A stretch of DNA of 64,000 nucleotides from Gracilaria domingensis (GCA_022539475.1 VCMS01000007.1:479496-543495), one strand, 5' to 3'. Positions 1 to 10,583 are shown, counted from the stretch's first letter. Program-made: numbers and translations. The notes: generated from the sequence alone by a model not told the origin.

Positions 1-81
1 TTCGGCGACGTCATTACTAGCAATGACCGCAATCAACGCAAAAATGAGCAAAGTCTTCGAGAGACCTCGGACAACTGCCAT
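1..81 (-). CDS. Truncated gene start with signal peptide
   Basis: An ATG at 81 on the minus strand opens a frame that runs off the left edge after 27 residues. The peptide begins MAVVRGLSKTLLIFALIAVI and continues ASNDVAE. It has a basic n-region, a hydrophobic core and a small-residue exit, which is a typical ER signal peptide. The encoded protein is therefore probably secreted or in the endomembrane system. Nothing of the mature protein is visible, so its function cannot be named. Confidence 0.55.
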   Translation of the reverse strand, partial: MAVVRGLSKTLLIFALIAVIASNDVAE

Positions 82-1411
82 GCTAATTCACGAGCTCTTT
101 CTCTTCAAGGCTCGCTGATGCAATGGACTCCGGCGAAAAAGGAAGAGACGGGATTGAACTGTGTAACAGTGACAGATGGGTCGAATCGCGCAAAAGCACG
201 ATAACGACTGTTGACTTCGGTTCTCAAAGAACAAAAACGGGATGACTACTTAAAACAATGTACTGCGAAGTGGTTGTACCTCTCGCCTCAGGCCTTCCGC
301 GTCAGAGCCTAAAGGTAACACATAGTTTGGGCCATCTCACAATTGCCTACATTACATGCCAGTAGACTATAAACATCGCTTCCAGACGAGGGCCACGATG
401 CTATACGTCACCATGAAACGGAAGAAGACACTTACAGGTGGGACCGGACGGGTCAAACATTCGTCTCCGAAATGAAAGAAGCTTTTGGTCGGGACATACG
501 CAAACAGTCCCAAACTCTCCACGCTATGCAAAAAGCCGTGTCATTCAAAGTGTGCCGCATAGTTGACTTCAATAAGGGACAATCCTCAGGTGTCTCCAGC
601 CCATTGGCAAACAAATAGAACAAGCCGGAGTCAGCATTCAGGTCAAACAACGATTCAGAGAAGAGAGAGCATTTTTCACGAGGCCCAATAGAAATTGCAA
701 AACTCGACATACTGAAACATGCTCAGAGTTAACAAGGTACGTGGCCGATGCTTCGAACTCTTTTCTAGTTCGCTCCATTTCGGTTTGAAAGTTTTGCAAA
801 GGGGGAGTAACCGCGGCCCTAGACTTCAACAATACATATCCATGTTGACAGCAGTTTCGTTCATATATCAACCAGTACCATAGCCAAAAACTTCTCGCTC
901 GATGCACTTCTTGATTCCTGCCCCGTTCTAACGGGGAGCAAATGAAAGTTACCATTGCAATGTGTAACGGGTTTCTATTCTTGACGGTTATCATGCCCTT
1001 TGGAAACATGTAAGCGCCTATGAGTTGCCATTGCCTACCGGAACGCGTGTAGCTCCTACTGGAAGAAGAAACCTCAAACTCGGAGAGATGAGTGTTCCCT
1101 CACAGAATTGCGAAAGTGGCCGTGTCAGAGCAGATAAAATGCCAGACGCTCTAGATGTCCTGTACTCTATCATAAAGGCTGTCGTGAGCGTATACGGATG
1201 AGACCGCACCTTGGAACAAATTGGGTATCAAGACACGAAAACGGAATTCAATGAGATGCATGTGATCTTCGCTTCTGCCTGCCGCTCACCTTTAGGAATT
1301 GTTAGGCCTTTTCTTAATCCATCCGTTTCATCATCGTGGAAGCACTACATCAATCACTCGGAATTCCCCGTCGGTCGAAGCTCAGTTCCAACAAAACTAT
1401 GACTTGCTCCT
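82..1411. other. Intergenic, no gene recognised
   Basis: This 1.3-kb stretch holds only short open frames on both strands without recognisable protein character. It should carry the promoter of the leftward gene that starts at 81 and the 3' flank of the ELP5 gene. I see no RNA gene or mobile element. Confidence 0.5.
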
Positions 1412-2527
1412 TCATACATCTTCAGAAAATAGCTCTTCTTCCTCACTTTCATCTGCAGAATCATCGCTGGAGCGCTCGGGCCATTGAGTTGAACTACACT
1501 CTTCTGCCACTTGAAGGTTGGCGGGGTGAAGCTGAAGAGCAGAATCAGCAAGTTTTTCGTCTTTGTGCAAGTACGGAAGTCCAGCGGCGGCACGAACTTC
1601 TCTCTCTTTTGAGGTGAGAGACACGCGAAAGCTTAATCCATGTTCAGAGAGCGTTTGGGCCAGGTCCTGTGCATCGGCTTGCTTCGTAGAAGAATTATCT
1701 GCAGCATTGAGCTTTGTCTCTAACTGAGACAAGCATTTTTCATCCCACGCCACGAGTGCAGTGACAGTTTCGAAATGAACTCGTCCGGACGGCTTTCTTC
1801 TCCAAATATCCAGACGCACAAAATTTCGAGGTTGACTTCCATGTGCGGTTGCGGACTTCCCTTTGCGGTTCTCAACTTGTGAAACGCTGACATTAGTATC
1901 GCAGATCGCATTGAGAGACTCAGGGAACTGGACGACGGCACGATGATTTTGTATTTGGTCAAGGATCCCAACGATTGTCAGTTTGGTTTGTTCGTCATTT
2001 CCGGAGTTTGGCTTTGACAAAAGCCTATCAGACAGGTTCAAAAGTTCATCGAAGATCTCCTGTCCAGGAAATAGCAAGGCTAGTGAGTCAATCAGTAGTA
2101 TCCTGCTGCTTTCTTTCTCTTCTTCAAAAATATCCAGGATATACTCCGCAAGAAGCTCTGAAGTTCTAGAACTCGAATCCCAATCACCTATGCTCACTCT
2201 ATTTGTTCGGCCGAGACTGAACTGTTGTTCTTCTTTCTGTTCTCCGAAGGAATACCACTCAGAATAAGCATCTATTATATTGCTCGATGGAATACGTAAC
2301 CTTTTGCGGAGAGAATTATAGACACTTGCGGGCTGTCGTATCGAGAGCAAAACAATAGATGCAGACCGCGGTCCAGCTGAAGATCGTTTGATGCACAGTT
2401 CATTCAGAACATATTCAGCTACTGCGGGAACTATTACTTTATCAAGATAGCTTTGCCCGTCGTTCCGAATTATAGTTATCGAAGATAAGCTCGAAGAAAT
2501 CTGAATTTCGTGTGGCGTCATCCTCAT
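1412..2527 (-). CDS. ELP5: Elongator complex protein 5 (ELP5)
   Basis: A single 371-residue frame. ELP5 is the middle subunit of the Elp4-Elp5-Elp6 RecA-fold hexamer of Elongator, which supports cm5U34 modification of tRNA wobble uridines. What points to ELP5 is the RecA-like N-terminal half without a Walker A motif, with a beta-strand/Asp segment (RILLIDSLALLFPG, about residues 140-155). The late segment GRVHFETVTALVAW fits too, as does the family-typical C-terminus, FRVSLTSKEREVRAAAGLPY followed by an acidic tail (DDSADESEEEELFSEDV). Two in-frame ATGs (2527, 2521) lie at the start. The length is near that of fungal and animal ELP5. No intron is needed. The family is poorly conserved, so the call rests mainly on the C-terminus and overall architecture. 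Confidence 0.72.
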   Translation of the reverse strand: MRMTPHEIQISSSLSSITIIRNDGQSYLDKVIVPAVAEYVLNELCIKRSSAGPRSASIVLLSIRQPASVYNSLRKRLRIPSSNIIDAYSEWYSFGEQKEEQQFSLGRTNRVSIGDWDSSSRTSELLAEYILDIFEEEKESSRILLIDSLALLFPGQEIFDELLNLSDRLLSKPNSGNDEQTKLTIVGILDQIQNHRAVVQFPESLNAICDTNVSVSQVENRKGKSATAHGSQPRNFVRLDIWRRKPSGRVHFETVTALVAWDEKCLSQLETKLNAADNSSTKQADAQDLAQTLSEHGLSFRVSLTSKEREVRAAAGLPYLHKDEKLADSALQLHPANLQVAEECSSTQWPERSSDDSADESEEEELFSEDV

Positions 2528-2904
2528 GAGCGCTATTAGTTCTCCCCTCTTCGCTTCGACGGCGTGTTCTTTGATCTTTCGAGCTCTGCTACAGTACGCC
2601 TAATAAACATCAAAGAACCTTTTTTAAGGTTTTTCTACATTTTAAAAAATATTTGGAGACAGATTTTCCGCTGTTCTTGCCCTCGTCGGGAGTGACACGA
2701 TACAGATATCTTCTAACAAAAGCTAAAACGTTTGGCGAATTTTCTTACTAGGGCTACGTGCAACGGTTGCACTGCAACCCTCTTCGATGTAATTTACCTT
2801 CGTACCTTCGTATGCATACATGCGTCTTACCAAGGTTTCGATTATCAATCCCGACAAAGCCCGCCAAGCTTCACTCGAGGACTACATCGAGGAGGGGCTC
2901 CATC

Positions 2905-3801
2905 TCATATGTCGCGAATGTTGATGCGCGCCTCCCACGGCGGGATATCCGTGTCGTCCTCACAGAAAGTGAACTGCAACCCGCCTGGCAGTTTCTCCGA
3001 CCACACGTCATAGAACGAAGCCGCAGTGCTGCAGAACTCGGCCAGGTTCTTGCATCCAAACCTCATTCCGCTAGTGATCTCGTTGACGGTGGTGGGAAAC
3101 GCGTACTTGGGCTCTATAAACTCGTCACCGTCACTGTGGCAGCGGGCCACAGTCACGTTGATGCCGTCCGCCACAATGCAGATGTCTACGTCCGACTTGT
3201 TCGGGTCTGTTATCTTGCTGGGCAGGCCTTGGAAGCCTTTAAGAGGATTCTGACTGAACCCTGGCACTGAACTACCCGTGAACACAAATCCCACATTTTT
3301 CCACCCCATCTCTTCGCTGATCTCGCCCGCCAGCGTCTTGAGCGCCTCGCGTAGCTCATTGTATGCTTTTTCGGATGGGAGGCACATCGGAATGCCTTTG
3401 AGCATGCGCTCAATCCTATCGTCTGGATGGCCGTACACGCGCAACATGTTGATGTATGTATCAAAATTAGCCAATGCCCATCTCCACCGCACGTACTGTT
3501 CCGGCCTTGCGTTGTCCTTACAACGCTCCTCGGCTTCAGGCGTGCCCCACTTCAGTTTTTCAGTGTTAATGTACTTCTCCTTGAACGTGGCTTTCTCCTC
3601 CTCGGGCACGGGTTTGATGTCGGCGATGTTGTAATCTTCGGGCAACATCGGGCGCGTGTGGCGATTGGCATGCTTCACAGTTGTGATGATGCGCATGAAT
3701 TTTTCGCGATCGGCCACGTACAGCGGCATAAGATTTTCAGCGATCTCCTCGAAGGGAGCGTCGAAGTCGATAGTAACGGGCTTGAAGATGGCTTTGACCA
3801 T
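2905..3801 (-). CDS. Nucleotidyltransferase-fold-like protein, unknown role
   Basis: A 298-residue frame from ATG 3801 (context CGCACCATGG). An in-frame ATG at 3906 would add 35 basic, acid-free residues that could serve as a presequence. I prefer 3801 because a TATA-like box sits only about 9 bp upstream of 3906, which would put the transcript start between the two ATGs. I do not recognise the family. The visible hallmark is VFTGSSVPG followed about 20 residues later by KSDVDICIVA, resembling the G-S ... D-x-D signature of the polymerase-beta-type nucleotidyltransferase fold. The N-terminal 140 residues are charged and helical-looking. No downstream catalytic Asp was assigned with confidence. 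Substrate and pathway are unknown. Confidence 0.6.
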   Translation of the reverse strand: MVKAIFKPVTIDFDAPFEEIAENLMPLYVADREKFMRIITTVKHANRHTRPMLPEDYNIADIKPVPEEEKATFKEKYINTEKLKWGTPEAEERCKDNARPEQYVRWRWALANFDTYINMLRVYGHPDDRIERMLKGIPMCLPSEKAYNELREALKTLAGEISEEMGWKNVGFVFTGSSVPGFSQNPLKGFQGLPSKITDPNKSDVDICIVADGINVTVARCHSDGDEFIEPKYAFPTTVNEITSGMRFGCKNLAEFCSTAASFYDVWSEKLPGGLQFTFCEDDTDIPPWEARINIRDI

Positions 3802-3914
3802 GGTGCGTTGAACTGTACGGCAGCGACAGTGAGCTGGCAAGGTAAAGCGGGAACGGTTGTAGAGAAGCGGCAAGGAATGCGAAACGAAGGCAGGTACGCG
3901 TTTCATGCTTGCGG

Positions 3915-3923
3915 TTTTATAAA
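3915..3923 (-). promoter_or_regulatory. TATA-like box of the nucleotidyltransferase-like gene
   Basis: On the minus strand the bases read TTTATAAAA. The box lies about 9 bp before the ATG at 3906 and about 114 bp before the ATG at 3801. If it is used at normal spacing, transcription starts inside the longer frame and favours initiation at 3801. Confidence 0.4.
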
Positions 3924-5460
3924 GCTAGTGGGGAGATGAGGGAAGCTGGAGGGATATCTCTGAGACTGCGAGATTTTTGAAGGCGGCGGCACCAATAGTC
4001 TGGCTCGCACCAGTAGCATGCTACACACTTGATATCGTCAAGGAGTGGCACCGTCCAACCGCAACTCGAGATTTGTCAAATTTGCGCCGGCATTGACACT
4101 CGGAAAGGGATCGCGCCTTGCCAGATTTACTCGCGAATACACTTGGTGTAGCGTGACAGATATTTGTGTCGTCGGTAGCTCAAATGGACCAGCCTTGCTT
4201 CGAACGTACGTGGCTGTTTGAGTCTAGCACACAAGGGATTGGTACTCTCAGAAATCTACCATCGACCCTTAACGAAGGAAAACAATGACAACTTTGTTTC
4301 CGCTTCGTTCGCATGAGATATGCGCAATAATACTAGGGCTCTTGCCCAAGACGAGAGACCGATTCTCTCTCGAGTAGCGCGATATTATATTCTCTAGGGA
4401 TGATCTCACAAGAGCTTTGAGTATACAACTGTGAAAGTCCTACGCCATGCATGCCTTTTTGCAACCATTAAGAGTCGCACACGTACCGTAACTGACGAGA
4501 TTAGAATGTCAAGACATACAAATAAAACAGAACGACAAGCAGGGGGTAGTGATGTTCATTGAACAAAGGCACAGATACAAAGGTAAAGGTGACGAGCTCA
4601 AGTGACAACTTGTTCACGATACTCTAGTTCTAACGAGACTGCAATATGTTGAATTGACCCTTTAACTGCTAGGAGTTAAATCTTGATGAAGGAAAACTTA
4701 GTATTCATATTCTCGCACGCGTGATTTCACAACAAGCCGGATGACATATAACAGTTCTATACAGCAGTCAATATCTTCATATCGATAGTTAGGCAGCGCT
4801 TACTGCGCTATGACAGAAACGCTATTTCATTCCTCACTTGTTTTTGATTGCAGAGCGTTTTGCAACCGACGATTCTCACATTCGTGCTCCCGTCGAACTC
4901 TCCTTGCATCTTATACAGACGGTCTGGAGATGAGCGCTCCACGACGAGCGGCTCCTGCACATACGAGGCTACCACGTACGCTGGCTATCGAAGAAGCGCG
5001 AACCTCGCGACCCAGTCGTCATGCGAATCGGGCAGGGGCATGTGCGAGAGGCAAGCAATGTCTTCCACCGTCCTCCACCCCCATTGTAGTCGCTTCGAGA
5101 AATCCCAAAGAAAAATGCCGAGTCAACGGTCCCATTAGAGTTTCTTTTTTCTCAAAAAAGGTGAACCGCGGTAGATTTCTTTTCCGATGGCCGGCTTGTG
5201 GCCTTCTGCGTGGGCGGACCGCGACCTCGTCATTTTTATCGCGGTGCCACCTAGGGATGCGAGGCCAACCGGCACAGTAACCGATCGCTGGGAAGACTTC
5301 AACGATCTTCCGGGTCGATGAACGCCTTTATCATCAATGATGAGGTCTCGAAACATTTGCGACGTTTACTGTATGGCATTTTGATACAAACATGTGGAGC
5401 GTGTTGTGTACGAGGCACTTTTGATGCCCCCGAGTCGGTGCTTTGACTGAGGCATGTTTG
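3924..5460. other. Intergenic, no gene recognised
   Basis: About 1.5 kb with only short frames lacking protein-like composition on both strands. A weak tRNA-like stretch near 4190-4255 was examined and rejected. This stretch and the following 1.1 kb contain the two small retroposon-like insertions listed separately. Confidence 0.45.
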
Positions 5461-5470
5461 AATCTGGTTG

Positions 5471-5540
5471 TCTTTCAGAAGCGCTCCGCAGCTAGTTCTA
5501 GTTGAGCTAGGGCGCCCATAAATGAGAGAGAGAGAGAGAG
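5471..5540 (+). mobile_element. Short SINE-like retroposon with (GA)n tail, copy 1
   Basis: A 70-bp insert is bounded by exact 10-bp direct repeats AATCTGGTTG at 5461-5470 and 5541-5550, which read as a target-site duplication. The insert contains GCAGCTAGTTCTAGTTGAGC, then a CCATAAA segment, and ends in a (GA)n run. The same body with the same kind of tail occurs at 5810-5906, so this copy looks 5'-truncated. Target duplication, a simple-sequence 3' tail and 5' truncation are the marks of non-LTR-mobilised short elements. No clear tRNA-type internal promoter is visible. Confidence 0.55.
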
Positions 5541-5809
5541 AATCTGGTTGCGCTTCTAATTGTTAAGAGCGCCCGTTACATGGTTCGATCGAGAGGCGTT
5601 TAAATTATTGCGAGTGTTCTTCTTCTTCTTTTCTTCGGTCATCGACCTGTAATTCCTAGGTCGACGTAGAACATTCTTTAAAGAAAGTTCTCTCTCGTCA
5701 AGAAGGCCAGCAGGCTATGTGGGTGTTGTCTAAACAAATCTTGAAGACTAAGATTTTGTCGTGCAGCTAACAAAGGATGTGTTTTTTGCGAGTGTTCAAC
5801 ATTATTGAA

Positions 5810-5906
5810 AAAGTGTTGGCCTTTCTGGTGAGGGAGCGATTCTTTCAAAATCGCTCTGCATTTAGTTCTCGTTAAGCTAATGTGTCCATAAAAGAGAGAG
5901 AGAGAG
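5810..5906 (+). mobile_element. Short SINE-like retroposon with (GA)n tail, copy 2
   Basis: A 97-bp insert flanked by 12-bp direct repeats AACATTATTGAA at 5798-5809 and 5907-5918. Its 3' part (CGCTCTGCATTTAGTTCTCG, CCATAAA, then (GA)n) matches copy 1 at 5471-5540 with substitutions, in the same orientation. It is longer at the 5' end, so the consensus is at least about 97 bp. Confidence 0.55.
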
Positions 5907-5918
5907 AACATTATTGAA

Positions 5919-6555
5919 CGCCCAAGGTATTGTGATGTACTGCAACAAAGATACCAGGGATGTAAGGATAACGTAACACCGACGAAGACAACGATGGCGA
6001 TGGATACGACGAAGGCATCGATAACTCGCTTCGTCTCCGAGATACGCTGTACTTTTGGGACACCATTTAGATACTATAAATGGAGCTCTCGCAGATAGGG
6101 ATGATCTAGTACGAGAGCGCTATCTTGCAAAATTTGCATGTCTCATTTGCCGCTTCCCGCACGCGCTCGGCGCGCGCCGACCGTCGCGCAAGTGAAAGCG
6201 TAAAAAGCAAAAGTGAAAAGCCCGCTTTTTTCGAACTCCCAATATTACAAAACAACGAATGATTTTGATTCAAAACTTTGATCCCAGACTTTGATCCCAG
6301 ATATCCTGACCTCACTTCAAGTGAGCCGGGAGGTCGTCGTCCCGTTCGAGCGTGGCAAATCTGCGCCCGAAAGCGGTCAAGTGCGCAGAAGGTATCAATC
6401 AACGTGAGTAATACTCCACCTGGTCATACATAAGCTTCTGAATCCGAGGATAAACGAGTGTGCCCACCGGGTGGATGAACTTTCTGAGTAATAGAAGGCG
6501 TCACATAATATCTGAATAGTTCTGTCTATGTCAACTACAACGGTATTCCCTCGCA
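5919..6555. other. Intergenic, upstream of the BtuF-like gene
   Basis: No gene recognised. This is the presumed promoter region of the gene starting at 6556. Confidence 0.4.
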
Positions 6556-7560
6556 ATGCAGCGAACTCTACAGCAAACCAGAAGATCCCCATCTCGCTCG
6601 AAACTTTCCTCAGCCAGAATCGCTTCGTTGCTCCCTTCGTTCACGGATATTGTCACCGAACTCGGAGAGTCTCCTTGCCTAGTTGCTGTCACACATGAAT
6701 GCGCGGTCCAAGGTCGAGTTCCATGCGTTACCAACTCGAAAATTTCCGTGGACGGCCTGGAATCGACACAGATTGCTGCTGGATGGAACACAGCATTCTC
6801 ACTTCAGCATTCGGTAGAGGAACTTCTCACCACGCATACATGCTCGTTTTATCATATCAATGTACTTTCCTTGGTGCGGACCAAACCCACTGTTGTCCTT
6901 ACGCATTTGAAGCCACCGAAAACAGAACTTGACCCAAGCGAAGAGGAACTCAAGTCTGCCCTTCAGTCGGTCATACCCGGACTAGTCGTGTTATCTGCCA
7001 ATCCTACAAGTCTGATGGAGATTTCCAACTTGTACCAAGATATAGGTCGCCTGTTTTGTTCCCCTGCCAGAGCAGTAGCTTGCATCGCCGCTGCGGAGCT
7101 AGCGCTCCAAGACATACATCTGGCAGTGAATAAAGAAATGCCAGACACCAGAGAGCGTCCTTGTGTTTCTGTTGTGCAATGGACGAGCCCACTCTACTTG
7201 GCAGGGGATTGGGTGCCTTCTGCGGTTGAAATCAGCGGAAGGTTGGACAACTTTGTCAAGCCAGGGTCGCCATCTGTATGTGTTGAACCACGTTCATTCA
7301 GGGAAGTTGACATCGTCATTTTTGCACTCTGTGCCCTCTCCATTGAGAAGTCAGAACCAATGGTTAGAAGATTTTACGAGATGAATGAAGACCTACCCGA
7401 TCCGTTAAGCGTCAAATACATCATTTGCGATGCGACAACCCTGTTCTCTCGGCCAACTTTGTCGAACGTTGTGAAAACGGCCAAGATGGTCGCAGAAATT
7501 GTAATGGATAACTCCCAATTTGGAATGAAGGGAAAATTATGGCGCGAATGGAGACCATAA
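6556..7560 (+). CDS. BtuF-like cobalamin/metal-chelate binding protein
   Basis: A single 334-residue frame. Residues about 21-60 (ARIASLLPSFTDIVTELGES, then LVAVTHEC) match the start of bacterial type III periplasmic binding proteins of the cobalamin/siderophore (BtuF/FepB) group, where the motif is typically SLLPSATEIV..LG....LVG.SHEC. VVLTHLK and a later SLMEISNLYQDIG helix fit the first lobe. The second lobe holds VSVVQWTSPLYLAGDWVPS. The bacterial family captures ligand for an ABC importer; the eukaryotic homologue's role is not established. The first 20 residues are basic and acid-free and could be a targeting sequence; there is no lipobox. Bacterial ancestry is likely. Its 3' end recurs in a decayed copy at 33669-33840. 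Confidence 0.68.
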   Translation: MQRTLQQTRRSPSRSKLSSARIASLLPSFTDIVTELGESPCLVAVTHECAVQGRVPCVTNSKISVDGLESTQIAAGWNTAFSLQHSVEELLTTHTCSFYHINVLSLVRTKPTVVLTHLKPPKTELDPSEEELKSALQSVIPGLVVLSANPTSLMEISNLYQDIGRLFCSPARAVACIAAAELALQDIHLAVNKEMPDTRERPCVSVVQWTSPLYLAGDWVPSAVEISGRLDNFVKPGSPSVCVEPRSFREVDIVIFALCALSIEKSEPMVRRFYEMNEDLPDPLSVKYIICDATTLFSRPTLSNVVKTAKMVAEIVMDNSQFGMKGKLWREWRP

Positions 7561-8508
7561 GCGGATGAGCAGCACGTTTCTTCAAGAATTAGTGTTGCGA
7601 CTTTGTTTTATTGCAAAGCTTTTCATCCCATCGGCTTCGTTCGTTCTTGCTTGACCATTATGTGAACACTTCTAGCGTATCAATGCGCGTTCACTGATTG
7701 AGCTGCAATAAGTTAATAGATCATGGCATTTTTCTGTCTCGAGCAAAATGCATTTCCTTTCACTGCGTAGAACGGGAGAAAATTCATCTTGTCATGTGAT
7801 ACACCTGAGAAGCCTTATATAGACCTGCAATGGGGTGATTCCAGAATGCATTGCGTTCTACAATGCAACAGAGTTTATGACACACAGCCCTTTGGTAATC
7901 GATAGCTCACATTTTTCGGACCTTTTTGGCTTTGAACGCTCTTCGCAGCTGGAGGCCAGTTATACAGGTTGCCAACTTTAAGCACATTCATGTAAATCCG
8001 TAGTATCTCTGAATATTCTTTCCAGAGCTCCAGTTTGCCTCGTGCGCAAGAGGTGGAGATCAGCAAAAGGAAGAAAAAGTGAACTCAATGTAAACATGTT
8101 CACTTAAAAACGCGCTCTGCCCTCAGATATTACTTGAAGTGAAACAACTGGGGTCTTCTTTCTTGCACACTAGGAGTTCACGCGCGAAGAATTCTGTTTG
8201 TCGAATAGGGTTCATATGTGTGATGGATGTTTCGCTTTGCTTCAACATGAAGAGCTGGTCTGGTCTGGTCTGGTCAACTCGTGACCTCTTGAGGTTACAA
8301 ATACAGTGAGACTTAAAATCTTCTGAACGCTGCTAAGCAATATTGAGCTTTGAATGCATTTCGCTGCTTTGACCAAAAGATTCATGAATCCCAGTGAAAT
8401 CATCGTTCGATTGTGAAGCTTATGCCCTAGTTCACAAGAGAACATCGCTACAACAGACTCGACCTCGCCGTCATGAGAACAGAAGCCTAACTCGGTGGAA
8501 GAAGAGGC
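7561..8508. other. Convergent intergenic region
   Basis: Lies between two gene 3' ends. The flanks (about 7561-7625 and 8370-8508) have recognisable counterparts in the duplicate at 33.84-34.06 kb. The middle, about 0.75 kb, has none there. Either the copy lost it or this locus gained an insertion. A short (TGGTC)n run lies at 8251-8273. No gene is seen. Confidence 0.5.
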
Positions 8509-9292
8509 TCAAAATCTTCGTAGGTTGAAACGCTTTGTAGCCGCGCTGGGAGGCTCTTCTAGGTCAGTGTGAACCGCTCCTGTTTTGCTAAGGACCCATT
8601 CGATATCATCAGCAACTGGTGTGCTGGTATTGTAGTCACTGAATCCAACGAACTGCTTCAGCACCTTTCCTTCCTTGTATACAAGAAGAGTGGGGCACCT
8701 GCTGTCCGGATAGTTCTTGATTGCATCTGTGGCCTTACACTTGACAAACTTTGTGTGGCGAAACTTCGCAGACAACTCCAAAAGACGAGCGTCCATGAGC
8801 TTGCATTCTTCAATACTCTGTTGAAACTGTTGGAAAGAAGAGTAATACATATCGAATACTAGTTAGCGCAGAGCCAAGCGCACGAAGAGAAGAAGAATAT
8901 TGGTGTTCCGACTGACGTACCAAGTGAACAATTACGTAAATTCCAGCTCCCGCTTCGGTTACTTCCGCTTTCCATTCACTAGCTGGAACATATTGGACAC
9001 CTGGACCGAACTTCGGTCTCATTGATTCGGCCTTCATTTGCTGTATTCTCTTCTGCCTGTAACTCTCAAGGATTCGTTCCTCATCGGAATCAGCTTCTTC
9101 TAAATCCTCGTCAAGCTGTTCGACGGTCTTACGCTCGTGGGGATCATATGTTTCAATAGTTTCCTCGACGATGTTTTTCAGTTGTTCTTCAGCGAGCTCC
9201 TCTGGAGTTTTCTCAGGGATTATACCCTTCGATTTCAGAATGTCGTCCCATTCTGTGGATTCCTTCGGGGCGCCTGTTCCAAGAGTGGCCAT
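8509..9292 (-). CDS. PDCL3: Phosducin-like protein, PDCL3/PLP2 type
   Basis: Two exons, 9292-8921 and 8826-8509, with a 94-bp intron (GTACGT..CAG, phase 0) carrying a GCTAAC branch-like site; the product is 229 residues. The N-terminus EWDDILKSKGIIPEKTPEEL matches the PDCL3/PLP2 opening, followed by an acidic linker and a basic YRQKRIQQMK helix. Joining gives YVIVHL-FQQSIEEC, the thioredoxin-fold core of the family, then KFVKCKATDAIKNYPDSRCP and TLLVYKEGKVLKQFVGF. The family assists the cytosolic chaperonin CCT in folding tubulin, actin and other clients. It ends in LEEPPSAATKRFNLRRF. A decayed intron-bearing duplicate lies at about 34.04-35.4 kb. Confidence 0.88.
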
Positions 9293-9753
9293 TGATATAT
9301 AATATCTGGTCTACACGAAGTTTCAATGCACTTCTTATCGTGAATCTTTGAGGCTTACTAACAGCCTCTGTCCTCTTAGCACGAAGTTCGCACCTGAAGA
9401 CACTGAGACGACTCTACCCGGGCGGTTGAAAAGTTCACCGGAACTTCTGCTACCGCAAGCTGCTAAAATGTAATGGAGATTATTCAACAATTGGCACGAA
9501 TTCAATTGTAAGCCAAAGTCAGACGCGTCACCGGTGCCGCACGTCGTCGGCACAGGGTGCGGTCCGCCTCTTTATTGTGACACGTACCACACGCGGAAGA
9601 AATCGGTCGACGGCGGCGCATGGATACCCTGAGCCGTCGCTGTGTGACAACATCGATTGAACAGAGCCCTGTGATCTACTGCCGCCATCACCAGCGCAAG
9701 TTCACCCTTCTGTTCGGCTGCTTCTATCCTTCGGGGTCTTTTCCAAAGCAAAA

Positions 9754-10366
9754 ATGTCGGACTCGAAGACATGCACAATCCGCACTCGGAAGTTTCTCAC
9801 AAACCAGCTTCTCCAAAGAAAGCAATTTGTAAGTTCCGAGCGATTCTCTAATGCTAGTTCAGTACAATCCGGCGCGTGAATATGATCCCAAACCAACCCG
9901 GGCATTCGGCATACGTCAGGGAGAAGTGGATCATGTGTTGATATACTCATCGCGATCGTTGAAATCACGCGCGAAACGTATTGAAATACAAGCACATGTA
10001 ATGCTAACACGTCCTCGTACCCTCGAAATATACGACAAACAGGTAATCGATGTGCTGCATCCCGGTCGCGCGAATGTTCCGAAGGCGGAACTAAGCGAGA
10101 AGCTTACCAAGATGTACAAGGTTTCCGATCCTTCCACCATTTTCCTCTTCGGTTTCGCGACACAATTTGGTGGCGGAAAGAGCACTGGATTTGGAGTCAT
10201 CTACGACAGTCTCACGGCAGCGAAGAAGTTCGAGCCTGTGTACAGACTGCGTCGCGCTGGTATGGCTGAAGCGCCCACCGGATCGCGCAAGCAGCGAAGG
10301 GAGCGAAAGAACCGATCTTTGAAACTGCGTGGTGTTGCTAAGGGTAAATCCTTGGGACATAAATAA
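9754..10366 (+). CDS. RPS24: 40S ribosomal protein eS24
   Basis: Two exons: 9754-9828 (25 codons, [20 protein letters not shown]..) and 10043-10366; 132 residues in all. The 214-bp phase-0 intron begins GTAAGT and ends ACAAACAG, with a TGCTAAC branch-like site near 10002. The second exon starts [20 protein letters not shown] and contains [20 protein letters not shown], the eS24 signature, then a basic C-terminus. The length matches animal and fungal eS24. An open frame reads through the end of the intron into exon 2, but its intronic part is not protein-like. About 460 bp of DNA is shared upstream with the divergent PDCL3 gene. Confidence 0.95.
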
Positions 10367-10583
10367 ACTTGTTCGGTGTATCTTGCACCTTCTACTTTAA
10401 AATGACTTTGGGCTTTTCAGGCGTTGGACTCACGCGTGAATTTCTCTTCGTGTTGGATGTGCCGCGGTTATGTTGCGACGGCGGGAAGCATTTACAGCGT
10501 CTTGGTCGTCTGTAGTTGTTGAGCAAATGATAAAGATTGTGAGCTTGCAAAGCTTCACACGAATTGAGGGCTCTCAATCTCAC

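Noticed and set aside
4190-4255. tRNA-like stretch (TAGCTCAAATGG followed by GTTTGAGTCTAGC)
   Set aside because: The A- and B-box resemblance is partial, and the anticodon and acceptor stems do not pair.
4810-5280. 156-residue open frame
   Set aside because: No domain, several overlapping frames of similar quality, and no plausible start context.
9851-10042. N-terminal extension of eS24 by the continuous open frame
   Set aside because: The segment is the eS24 intron: a clear donor at 9829, a branch site and an acceptor at 10042 join the true N-terminus encoded at 9754-9828.
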